Source: Patagioenas fasciata (taxonomy: Eukaryota; Chordata; Aves; Columbiformes; Columbidae). Taken from it: a stretch of DNA of 64,000 nucleotides. The position numbers were made by a program, and so were the translations under genes. The stretch is taken from NCBI RefSeq assembly GCF_037038585.1, contig NC_092523.1, positions 34,449,501-34,513,500 of the forward strand, given 5' to 3'. Positions 1 to 11,100 of this stretch are shown here, in pieces. A model generated the notes under the pieces. It made no database searches, was not told where the DNA came from, and saw nothing but the letters and a program-made list of their open reading frames with translations. The number at the start of each line of letters is the position of its first letter. Position 1 is the stretch's first letter.

Positions 1-403
1 AAAAAAAAAAAAAAACAAACTTCCTTATATCTAGTCTGAATCTTCCCTGTTTTACTTTAAAACCATTACCCTTGTCCTATTCAACAGGCTCTGCTAAAAA
101 GTTTGTCCTCTTCTTTCTTAGAAGACCCCTTCAAGCATTGAAAGGCCACAGTCGGGTCTCCCCAGAGCCTTCTCCAGGCTGAACAACCCCAGCTCTCTCA
201 GCCTTTCCTAATAGCAGAGGTGTTCCAGCCATTTGATCGTTTTTGTGACCCTCCTCTCCAACAGGTCCATGTCTTTCCTATACTGAGGGCTTCAGAGCTA
301 GATGCAGTACTCCAGGTGGGCTGCAAGCAGACATTGCCAGCTTGTGTCCAGTTTTTCATCCACCGGTAGCCACAAGTCCTTGGGCAAAAGCATACTTTTC
401 AGT
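1..403 (-). mobile_element. CR1 LINE fragment, 5'-truncated, joined to the H2B pseudogene
   Basis: The minus strand carries the typical CR1 ORF2 C-terminal region and the start of the 3' part: blocks equivalent to CTGAAAGC..AAGGACTTG, GGTGGATGAAAAACTGGACA (334-365 area), the Cys/His-poor reverse transcriptase tail, the CTGGAGAAGGCTCTGGGG block (160-185) and the AGATATAAGGAAG block near 20-40. The copy runs toward the left edge, where a 15-base poly-A (poly-T on the sense strand) interrupts or ends it, so the CR1 3' terminus is not visible. The 5' truncation point falls at about 401-403, directly against the last codon of the H2B pseudogene. Degenerate and non-coding. Confidence 0.9.
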
Positions 404-774
404 CTTAGAGCTACCATATTTGCCCAATAGCCTTGGTGCCCTTGGGCATGGCACGCTTGGCTGACTCTCTGGGCAACTCCCAGTGTGTGGCTGATTCCAC
501 CTGTCAGGAACTGATGGTCAAGCATTCCTTGTAATGTGCCAGATTACATATTTTTCCAGTGGTACATTTAGTGATGTCATTGACAAAGGTGTTCATGATG
601 CCCATGGGCTTGGTTAAGATACAAGTCTCGCAATGGATCTGCTTAAGCACCATGTACAGATGGATGCAGTAACTCTGCCATTCTTATATTGCTTGTAGCC
701 CTTCTCTTGGGTTTTGGTGACAGCATTCTGGAGTTGTTGTTGAGAGCAGGAGCTGACTTGGTAAGCTCAGGCAT
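404..774 (-). pseudogene. Histone H2B retro-pseudogene, full CDS length, frameshifted
   Basis: The intact protein would be the core nucleosomal histone H2B (about 126 residues); this copy cannot make it. On the minus strand the ATG at 774-772 opens MPELTKSAPA, matching the H2B start MPEPxKSAPA. A frameshift near codon 26-30 moves the reading frame, after which SYCIHLYMVLKQIH, MGIMNTFVNDI and NLAHYK line up with the H2B histone fold (SYxIYVYKVLKQVH, MGIMNSFVNDI, RLAHYN). An in-frame TGA replaces the Arg of the TITSREIQ segment. The last part, ELPRESAKRAMPKGTKA, matches ELAKHAVSEGTKA, and after one more single-base shift the end reads KYGSSK, the H2B C-terminus. The whole CDS is covered without introns, but replication-dependent H2B genes are themselves intronless, so lack of introns does not prove retroposition. 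CpGs are almost gone, which suggests age. It abuts a CR1 in the same orientation. Identification is by motif recall, not by a search. Confidence 0.9.
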
Positions 775-2889
775 TTTGGCAGCACCTTTTCTCACCAAGA
801 AGCAACATGAAGGTGGGCAAAAATGGAGGCAGTATAACTGCAAATGACCTGAGTCCGCTGGTGGCATGTACATGAGCTCTTGAAATAACTACCTTCTTTA
901 CAGCCTGAAGGACTGATAACTGTCACAATTGTGTGAAACCGTGAGTAGCAAACTGAGAGTTTGCTGAAGCAATTGTATCTCTATGAGCTTTGGCAGACTT
1001 CAGCTTTATTTATGATATTAATATCCTATGTTGCAATTAGAGGTGGGAAACCCAAATGCAAATGTTGGATCTTGCTAAAAAACAAATATTGCCTTTAAGA
1101 TCCATCTGTTGAACAAAAAAATAAACCCAAAAAGATATCAGAAAAATAACAGACTCTACCAGTCTTAGCTTTTATTCTAAAATGCTGAAGTGTTATCTAC
1201 CTGTAGCTGGAAGCATTCAAAGCTTTGCACAGTTGCTTATGTCTTTAGGTTGTGTTTTCAGTTAAGTGGATAATAGTAGCAAAATGTATAAACTGACTAA
1301 AGGAACGCTTAAGGAAAGATAGTTCTCTACACTGCTTTTAGCTGTTGTTTGACTTCTTGAGGAGTTTTGTACTCAGTTGAGGTGACCAGTATCATTCCCT
1401 TCACCCTGGGCTTCAGTGCCTGAAAGCTTCAGTTGTGGTAGGTCTGCTATCCCCTACCCTCTAGGCTACGAGTAGCAGAAAACATTAAAATTATTTGACT
1501 GGTAAAGCTGAGGACTGTTATTCATATAGATTCCATATTTTTTACTTCAGTAAATTGGCAGCATAGCAAATTGGCTGAACACCATTGTGTTAATTATTGA
1601 GAAGCCTAAATTCCTTTGTGGATTTAGTCATGGTAATTGGAACAGAAGTTCAATATAGAGTGCAGAGATGTAAAGCTGGCTTGGCCATAATCTGGTGGTT
1701 TAAGAAGGAGCAGAATAGCATTAGGTCTTCTGTGCTCTGGAACATAAAACCATGTGACATGAAAGGAGGGAACTGGAACTTCTGTTTCTCCTGTGAATTT
1801 CTTCTGCTTTGCATGGACTTAGTCTGAGGCTAAGCAGGGCGGCTGTGCACAGAAGCCTGCATGGCCTCAGAGCCTAGGGATGGCAAATCTCCCCTGAGAA
1901 GGGTACGCAGTCTTATCCATGGCAAACTGTTGGAAGGCATTAATATTTCAGCGTATATTGTTCAGGTGTTAATATTTCAGAGTAACTGGAGGAGAGGCAG
2001 TCCCTCAAATTTTCCTTTCTCCTAGGTAAATTCTCTTTATTAGGCTAAAGAGAGTCAGGCTCTTGCTCCATGAGCCACATGAAGTCTGTAATTACTCTGC
2101 AAAAGATGGGCCTGTGTCCTCAAAAGACCAGACACTAGCTTGGTGCTTAGTATTCTCTGTCAGCAAAGTGGGAGATGTGACTGTAAATCCTTCCGGAAAT
2201 TAAATCCAGCTTTTCCGTATCTGTGGCATATGTTTTAACATCCATCAGTACAATGTTTTTAAAAAAATAAAATGTGGTGGGGTAACACCATCTTCCACAG
2301 TTTTTATGAATAGTGAAAATAACCTGAGAACGTCTTATTGATGTTTGTACCTCAGTGGCAAGGTTGATAAAACAAAAGTTTGTATGTGACCGCTGTCATC
2401 AAAGTGGTTTCATCAACATGAGACACCACTTGCTTGGTCCAGCAGGAGAATTTTAGCTGATTGGAACTTTACTGTTGAAGGATATATGGATGCTTTGGAA
2501 TTTGGGTGAATGTAAAACTGGTATTTTAAAGTTTGTCACTTTGGATTTGGGCTCAAAAATCATTTTGAGCAGCTAATTCAACAAACACAGGCATTGGAGT
2601 TGGTAAGTCACAATGAGTATTGCACGTTTAGAGTGCTAGCTTGTTTACAGGCCTGAAGTTTAGGCTTTTAGGGAAACCCTGCTCCCTAACACCGCCGACA
2701 CCCCTCCAAAAAAACCCTCACAATCTTACACAGTAGCTGAACACACTCTAGCAGAAAATTAGTCTGAAAGACAAATAACCTTGTACAAAGTTCTTGAAAC
2801 AATGGGCTAGTAGTGTGTATCAAGAGCGTGATAAACAATAAGCTTCTGTTCTCCATTTCCTGAAAAGGCTTTTTCGTATTGATTTCCCC
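775..2889. other. Unique AT-rich non-coding stretch
   Basis: The first part, 775-900, lies upstream of the H2B pseudogene on the minus strand and could hold its 5' UTR, but nothing recognisable is left. The rest shows short random frames only. A 12-base word, TTAATATTTCAG, occurs twice within 45 bases around 1938-1982. No repeat family or gene was recognised. Confidence 0.5.
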
Positions 2890-3001
2890 ATGTGTTTTTA
2901 CCTGTTTACTCTTGGAGCAAAGAAAGTTAGTTTTACTAGCAAAATAGTGCTCTTAGCAGGCATATCATTCTCTTGGTCCAGTTTCATACTGATTTCTGCA
3001 G

Positions 3002-3071
3002 TGGCTGTAGTCGCTTTTCACATCATAAGGAGAGCAGTTCTATGGTTTGCTGCCAGTTGTATGAAATTGGT
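3002..3071 (+). other. Possible exon (splice-like flanks only)
   Basis: A pyrimidine-rich stretch ending TTTCTGCAG (to 3001) precedes a 70-base segment that ends at a consensus-like donor, GGT|GTAAGT (donor from 3072). Two of the three forward frames are open across it, one giving GCSRFSHHKESSSMVCC and onward. No protein family was recognised. Matches of this quality occur by chance in tens of kilobases of intron, so this is only a candidate. Confidence 0.12.
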
Positions 3072-3079
3072 GTAAGTAT

Positions 3080-6000
3080 TGGAATTGGTTACAAAAGATG
3101 ACCAAGAGGGTTTAAATATTTAGCTAATATGCTTTTAATAGCTGGGGGTTTTTTTTGATGCATGTGATTTCACTTCAGGCTTGAGAGTCTCCTTATGCTT
3201 TAATGTATTTATTTGGTGTTCAGTTAAAGATATTGTAATTTTTAAAGGATTTTATATTATATAATGCTTTTCTTAAACATATTAAAAATATAACTATTTC
3301 AATGACTGACAGAATGCTGGTTTTGAGTCCTTAGATGTCAAACTAAATTGGCAGCAATGAAATTCAATCCTGTATTGCCAAAGGTGACTGTCAGAAAATC
3401 TGGTATTAGCCATCTTTCCACCTTCTATTTAGGAAACAGATTAATTCTCCAGAGACATATTGTCTTGATAAGCATTTTATGATGTTTTTGTTTTAGTATA
3501 TTAGATGTCAAAGAAGTATAGAGAAGGTGACAAATCTGTAGACGCTGATTCTGTATCAGAGCCTTTTACATCTTCAGAAACATTTAATCATAAAGACAGT
3601 CAGTGACACTTTGTAGCTTTTGTAAAAGTTCATGTAATAGATATATCAAGATTCCTGAAAAGAAAATTTCAAGTTCTGTGGTAAACTCAGTTTACTGTGA
3701 TGGCAGAGCTTCTTACATACAAACCGTCTTTCACAAAAACCTGGCTAGCGGTTTCAGTGTTATAGAATTTTCTTTCTGTCACCAGACAAAATTTTATTAT
3801 GGGAGCGGAGGAGAGAAGCAGACTTAACAAACTCCAAAGTGAAATATAAGAACTGAATATAGCTAAACACAGATGGTGTCTTTTAAAGAGAACGCAGCTC
3901 TACTGTTCTAGAGAGCAACAGCAGAGGCAACTCTACGTCAAACATCTGCCAATTTGCACAAACATCAGTTTGTGTTAATGAACTGAGAGCATGATTCTTC
4001 ATACTTGATGTCTTGATGCATGTTTTTCAAATGTGAGAGTTATCAGCAAAACACTTTTGTAACAAATTCAGGCGGCTTCTTAGATACTCTACTGGATCAG
4101 AGATTGCCTGATAACTCTTGGCTGGCTCTCGAGTGCTTTCTGAAGAACTCAAGCCAAAAAAACCCACAATTCCAAGCTTCCTCTTTTGGTTCTTCCTTTC
4201 TAGTTTCCAGATTTTTCTAATGAGTGTATAGGGATGAAACACTCCTATAACAAACATAAAGAGAAAAGTGTAGTAACTTTATTATTACCTAATGATATTA
4301 GTGAGGTGGGCCATCCACCTTGTTTGAATGAAATGAGAGAAAAGAAAACCCTCTTTGGACAGGGTGGAGCACTCTGCTTTTTTAATGTGAAGAGCTACTT
4401 TGGGATGTACTGAGATACTAGAGAACAGAATAGTTGCAATTTATTGTTCCTGAGGGATGTAGATAATTTCCCACTTCTTGAAATGTCTTTACCAAAGATT
4501 CTATTGCCATGTGTGCTGGGAAAGATACATACATAAGAGCAAGACTGCTCTGTAGCAACGCTAGGAGAATTTTTGAAGTATTTTAACATAATCACCATGG
4601 GTAGTTCATTGAGGTAACTCATTTTCTTTAGGGTTAGGAAAAAGCTCCAGATGTAACTATCACAGTCACTTGGCTGTGTACATATTCTTCCTTGCGATGT
4701 TGAATTCTGTGTTCTGAAAGCTTGAGTCACTTTGTTTTTCAGTAGACTATCCACCTTTCTCAACATATAGCTCTAATGAAACGTTTTTCAGGAGTTCATT
4801 TTCATATGATCGTCTATAAGATTTCCAAAGTACCTTTTTGATACATATCCAACTAAAGAAAATTGCATGTGTATTTGTAGACATTGGTATATGTGCTGTC
4901 ATTCTAATATGACAATTCTTAAGCTACTGCTACTACATGAGGCCGAGGCATGCATGATGACATAAGGCATCAAGATGTAGTTAGAAGCAACCTTGCTAGA
5001 ATGTACAGCACATTTAATGACCGGAGGGAGAGCAAGAACTGTTAAGACATTAATAACATCTAGCTGAAATTTCTAAATTAAATTTGATATCACTGGAGAC
5101 TAATTTTTCAAATCTGTTTTCATTCCTTGGCTTTATAGGCATATGATGCATTTGTCCAAAGATGAGCATCCCTGGCTTTAGGTTTGGTTATCACATATGT
5201 CCAATTGTTTTTCATTTATTTTGCATGATGTAGAAACAACCACAAGTAATGGTTTATATGATCTATGTGTAACTAGGTAATCGATCCTGTCCAAGAGAAT
5301 GGCCACAATTCTTTCTAGCTCCATTGCGTTTCAGCAGTGGAAGCTACTGAAAGCACATCTGAGACACTGAAAAAAGGTTCATTCTTATTTGTAAGATCCT
5401 TCAGTATCATATGTGTCTAAGACATTCACAAGACTAGCTGGAGTCCAGGACAAAGAATGTGGGTGGTAGCTTCACTCCTGTCTTTCTGTAGTTTTTTTTC
5501 TGTAATCTGGGAAATACTAATTTTGGAGATTGTATAGTGGAGCATGTATACAGCTCTTTTGTTTGTCAGCATGTTGAACTATTTTTTGTATCTCTCAGCT
5601 ATCAGGATTCTTTCTTCTGGTTTATTAGAACTCTGTCCTGTAGCATCTGGTCATGGAGCTCTTGGAAACTTGTACCAAGTACCTACATGAGTAGTGTGAA
5701 CTGTACACTTCTTGGTAATGTTTAAATTGCTTAATACCAACCATTGATTAAATCACACTGCAGTATACCAGTAAAGAAATCATATGCTTGATTTTAGTGT
5801 TGCTGATAGCTACAAAATGAGAGATACAATTAATCATCAGTCTCTGAAAAGCATAAGCTGATCATCCTGGTAGTAGTGACATATTTGTCTGTTATACTAA
5901 TAAACATACCGTTATATTTATCTTTGAGACCTTGAGTTAATATTTATGACATGTAATGTTTCCTGTAGATAAAAATAATCTAATTTATATCCAGTAGTTA

Positions 6001-8100
6001 AAGCACATCTTAGTGTATACCAAACCAGTGCTTTTGTCATGTTTAGTAAGCGCTAAAAGTACTGATAGGTAAGTTATTATTCACACAAACCAGTTGCAGA
6101 GTGTATGAAGGAGCAGGTACCAAAATGGGTTAAGCGCTGATGCTTAATCAGTTAATGGTAAATCTGCCTTCTGAGAAAATGCTTCAGAAAACAAATGCTG
6201 CAGTGCAAAGCAATGTGTATTGTATTAATGCAGTAGTAAACTGATACTGCTAATAATTATTTTAACATATTCTTCTATTTTCATGTTTGCATAGTACTAG
6301 TATTTGGCATACAGATATTTGTGGATTTTTAGATTGATTCAGATGAAAGCATTATGGATAGCAAGGTAATGTAGCATCTGACACTAGTGGTCTGGTACAG
6401 ACCACTAGTCTTGTATCTATTTACAAACTATGCTGCATGTTGCACCTGACCATTACAGCTCTCAGATTGGCTGTAGTTCACACATTCATACATTGTCTGA
6501 AATATAAACTGTTTGAGTCCTTAAATGTCTTTATTCGTGGATGTCAAGTTAAGTATAAACTGAGCTTTTTAACTTACATGAACTAGTTTTGTGAAAAGTA
6601 AGTCCTAAACTAGCCTTTTGGAATAAAGCAGCAATGATTATTAATTTAATGGGCTGATATTATATTTAGAGTTTGTGGGGTTGTGCTTTTTGTTGTAGCT
6701 GCTTTTAACTACAATATCACTAAAAATAGTTGGGATCAAATGGAAGGGATGCTTCTGAGCTAATCCGTAAAGAATTTGTGCTATATTTTCACACTCATCA
6801 GCTTTTTCATTATTATTGTAAGTGTATTATAGCTAATGTTTTTTCTTTGAGTCATCTGGAACAAGTATGCTTGTGTTTGTTTTTAACAATGAGCATTGTT
6901 TTACTATTTTAATAGTTTACTAAATAGCCTGTGTGTCTGGCATCTTGTTTCATGTGTCAGTGTAACTCTCAAATAGTTACTGTTCACAAATAAACCAGAA
7001 ATTAAGGTGACCTGTAGTGTTCTAAAACGTGTTCAAATTAGTGTGCTTAAGTAGACTTGATTGGAAATTTAATAGATACTGAAACATTTTCTGATTTTTC
7101 CACACCAGGCTGTTGTAGGTTTAGAGAGTAACTTCATATCTGATAACTTTTCCTTGAAGCAAAGTAGCAAGTTTTTCAGTGGCAGTGCGTAACAATGTGG
7201 ACATGTATGAAAAGTTGTTCTGGTAAAGCAAAGTAAGTTGTGCCTTTGAGAATTGCTGAGATATATAGAGGAACATCTTGGAAGCTTTTTCCTGTACCAG
7301 AAGTTGCTGTGAGAAGTTAAATAACAATGGTGGTACTGACTTGGCTTACCTGTGTTGTTTGAAACTTCAAAGTAATTAGTTTTTAGGTACCCATCAAGAT
7401 TTTTTGGGGTCTTTACATTTCCCACTATTTTTATGTTATGAGAGGGTAAGCTGGCTGGTTGGGGATACAGCAGAAAAGGGCAGGGGGATCTGTATCATCT
7501 CACTGAATGGCCTTGGCAGAAAAACTGGAGTGCCAATAGCTTCAGGTCACTAAGCTTCCAGAACAGCACTGGTGCTGAAACTGGAAATGTGAGGTGCAGA
7601 CTAGAAAGAAACTACTGGTTTCATTCTTGGTAAACTGATTTGTCCTCTCCTCAAATCTGTATACCGGCCAGATGTGATGCACTTATATGCAAACAGAAGT
7701 ACTTCCGTCTCAGATGAGCCCTTGTGTAAAGAAGGCAAAGCATCTTCAGAGAAGATAAAACTCAGAATGTATTTTTCACATAAAAACATATCCCTAGTGG
7801 TTCATTTCCTGAGCTACAGGTCTTCAAGGTCCCAGATTTCTTTTTAACAGTTTTTCAGTTTTTTTGTTCGTTATCCACACTGGTTGTTCCCTGCTCTGTT
7901 TCTTTAAATAAAAATTTGTACAATGAACAAAGTTTTTTGCTATGGATTTCCTGATATTTTTTTTTTTCTTTCTTTCTTCCCAGCTTCGATTGGGAGGCTG
8001 GTTTTTCTGTACTACATTTTCATTTCGATTGTAGGCAAGCCCATTGCCGCTGAAAATAGCTCAAATGTTCTTAGAACAAAAACATCAACCAGTAGCTCAG
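3080..8100. other. Unique AT-rich non-coding stretch
   Basis: Intron-like or intergenic sequence with many short frames on both strands and no recognised gene or interspersed repeat. It contains the inverted repeat at 6383-6409 (listed separately). A T-rich tract at 7955-7980 ends in CCCAG and resembles a splice acceptor, without a convincing exon after it. Confidence 0.5.
6383..6409. repeat. Perfect 12-bp inverted repeat with 3-base loop
   Basis: The arms ACTAGTGGTCTG (6383-6394) and CAGACCACTAGT (6398-6409) are exact reverse complements separated by GTA. In single-stranded DNA or RNA this would form a 12-bp hairpin. It is not followed by a T-run typical of a Pol III terminator, and no known RNA family was recognised. 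It may be a chance palindrome or a footprint of a small foldback event. Confidence 0.85.
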
Positions 8101-8132
8101 ATTCTTTCTCTCTTTCTCTTTTTCTTTTGCAG

Positions 8133-8142
8133 ACTCTTACAT
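8133..8142 (+). other. Possible 10-nt microexon
   Basis: A long pyrimidine tract (about 8103-8128) ends in TTTTGCAG. Ten bases later comes GTGAGT, a near-consensus 5' splice site (donor from 8143). Neural microexons typically have such a strong tract and a UGC close to the acceptor, which is seen here. No protein context is visible, so function is unknown and a chance match is likely. Confidence 0.12.
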
Positions 8143-8159
8143 GTGAGTTAAATTAATTT

Positions 8160-11100
8160 CTTGAGAGAAACCTTCATAAAGGGCTAAATAAACAAGATCT
8201 ACATATACAGAAATTTCTGCATTTGAGACACAGCTAAACTTGTCTGTCTGGTAAGTTGTATTTTTCTTAAGGATTTGTCTTTCTTCCTGCCCTCATGACT
8301 CACATTCTTGAGTTTCTAATTAATGCTCAGAGAAAACCAGCTTCTGTTTGCTAGTTCTGCTGCATGCTCTGTATGAAGTACTAAGACTAATCTGCAAAGG
8401 CATTATTACTGTGCTGCTTTTATAAACTTCAAAACAGTACCTGTGATTCTATATGGTATTTTGGTATAAGTGGGGTTTTAATTGCTTATCATTTAATGTT
8501 TTAAAGCAATATTGGCGATTGTTCTGTCTTGAAATTATTTACCTGTTTAAATGTTCTGAATTTAATTAAATAACTTCAGAATTTGTATTGCGAAGTATAT
8601 TTTATGCCAAGTCAGAGTTTAAAAATAAACTTTCCAGCAATTCATTCATGTCTCATTGCTTTCTGATTTCATCTTGTATAGATGAAATAGGTTTGTGTTA
8701 TTGATGTAATGATGTATTTTCCTTGGTGACATGCCTGTTTCCTAGGGCAGTAAGCGTGCTTGTCAGTAGTCATTAATTTGATAATATGATTCTGTAACAG
8801 TTCTATTAAAGATATTTGTGACTTTGAGTTTCTTCAGGTATTGATCGTACTGCTTGAAACAAATTTTTTTTTTTTTTTTATTATGAAGTGTTAACTCTGT
8901 TCACTCAAACAAAAGCAAGTTTTGTCCACTACCTTCTATTTTTATTCTTTGTTGTGATTAAAATGAAGCAAATCTCAGAAAAGCAAAAGATTTTTTGCTC
9001 AATGCTGTGGCTGTTCTAAGCATTTGTCTAGCATTAAATGGCAGTCTATATATACCTAGTCCATCTGACCACATATGCTGTGGTGCATTGGTTTACCACA
9101 ATTACTGTGTATTGATGTACTGTATGCCCTGGTTCTGCATAGTTCCTTTTGGAGCTTTGCTATAGCCATAATGCTAATTTATTTCACAAATATATTGAAA
9201 ATCCACATTGTATTTAAAAGGAGTTGTACGTTTAATGTAAAGCAGTAGCTACGCATTATATTTTCATAGGAAGAAAAATAGATCACTGCTTTTTCATGAA
9301 AACTGTTTGGGGGCTTTCCAATTCTTTTAAGTTTTAGTAAGAGGCTTTCCATCTTATTTTTGGATTAAAAGAGAAAATCTGAAGTGTATGTATGCATTTC
9401 ATATAGCGTATCTTTTTGTTAAAAATACACAATTTTGTGTAAAAAATCAGTTTTTCAGGAAAAGTAAACCAAGTCTGGTTCAGTTGTAACATTTGGAGTA
9501 ATGTTTTATTCTGATATTTGAGAATCATGGATCTAATTCTGCTTGTTCTTCCTTATAGTAGCAGATACCAATAATGTAATGTTGATATCCACTTGGAAAC
9601 CACAGGAGTTTTGGTACTAGGCATACATTGTTTCAAATGAAACAGTTTATATTCTTTTTCCCCTTTCCTTTTTAATTAGATTGTGTTCCTCTTGGTTTAA
9701 GGTCTTCCCCATTCTTCTCTTATTGTCACACATAAAGCTGCTTCCCTGGTCTTTCAAATCAGTCACTCTGTCCTTGTACTTCCTAAGTTCTTTTGACCAC
9801 ACTCCAGTGAATACTTGTCTTACATTGATGGTTTTCATATAAAAAGAATTTGTCATCTGAGACTTACTTCAGAAGAAGCTGAGGTTTATGAAGGAACTTA
9901 AATCACTTTAGAGGCCATACTGTGGTTACTGTTTGAGCAATGTAAAAATTTGTGGTCCCTTGACATGTCCAAAAGACATAGCTGGAAGAGAAATTACACA
10001 AAATAGGGCTGCAAAATAGACAAAATATTTACCAAGTATTTTCAGTTAAAAGCAATGCTTGAATTGTGCAAAGGGCCAAGGATGATCTATTAATGGTCAT
10101 TTTTTTAATTCATGTAACTTTGAAGTTACTATATAAGACCAAGTTTTTGCTTGACACCTAATTTTTAACTGAGCAGCAGACCTGACTTATAGGAACTTGT
10201 ATCTGGAATGCTAACACAACCCAAATTAAAGCTGACTGAACTTGGCACAAAATTGAGCTAAAGGGAGGAAATCTCAGGAGTACAGTGGAATTTCTTTCAT
10301 TCAGTGGGTATACCTCTGCATTCATAGGAAACAAACAGAAACATTTTGTGCAGGTTCCTGCTTTTGACAGTGTGTCTTTGTTCACTTCCCAAAGGTGGTG
10401 TCAAATACATTGAATAAAAATGAACTTTCTTATTTGGATTTTTCATTTTATTTAATGGGTTCCCTGGGACCATATGATGAAGTCTGGAATGGCCTAACAC
10501 AGTTTGTAATTCTTTGTGTCTTGCTCAGAACAATTTAGGTTACATAAATGTGCTCCCTCCTTATTGTCTTTGCGAGCTCAGATACAGGGGTGAGAAGCAA
10601 CTGTATCTATAAGCATTTTATGATGGAATTATTTAATATGTGTGTCTCAGAAAATGTTTCTTTCTTGCCAGTATAAGTGTGTTCCAAACAGTGTATGATA
10701 TTACCAGACTCTTACTTTGAGAAGCAATAGGTGGTGATAGCTTGGATTTCTTGTCAAAAACTTCATGCTGATAAAGATCTTAAAATAATATGCTGTTTAG
10801 TCACAATGTGTCAATATTGCTTCCGCTATGTCGTCCAAGTTCAATTCACTTACTGATGGCAACAAGATTTTATGGTGTCTGTTTTCTACGGGATTCTGAT
10901 CCACAAACAGAATTCCAAAGTGGCAAGATTTTAACAGCAGATCATAGAAATATGTTGAAACTGTGTGGGTTTAATATGTGGCAGTGCTGGAGAAGAAAAC
11001 AATGTTTTGAGAACTGTAGAGCAAGACCTGGTGATAGAGGAAATTTATCTGATCAAAAGGCCATCATACAGGCACCTCTTCATTGCATTAGGCTCAGACT

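Noticed and set aside
7277..7320. Minus-strand reading TSGTGKS resembling a Walker A motif, near an acceptor-like site
   Set aside because: Stops follow shortly in that frame, and the competing frame is equally open. No other helicase or ATPase motif is present.
9647..9856. Lys/Arg/Glu-rich 69-codon minus-strand frame
   Set aside because: Protein-like charge pattern but no recognisable domain and no promoter or splice context. A-rich composition explains the Lys content.
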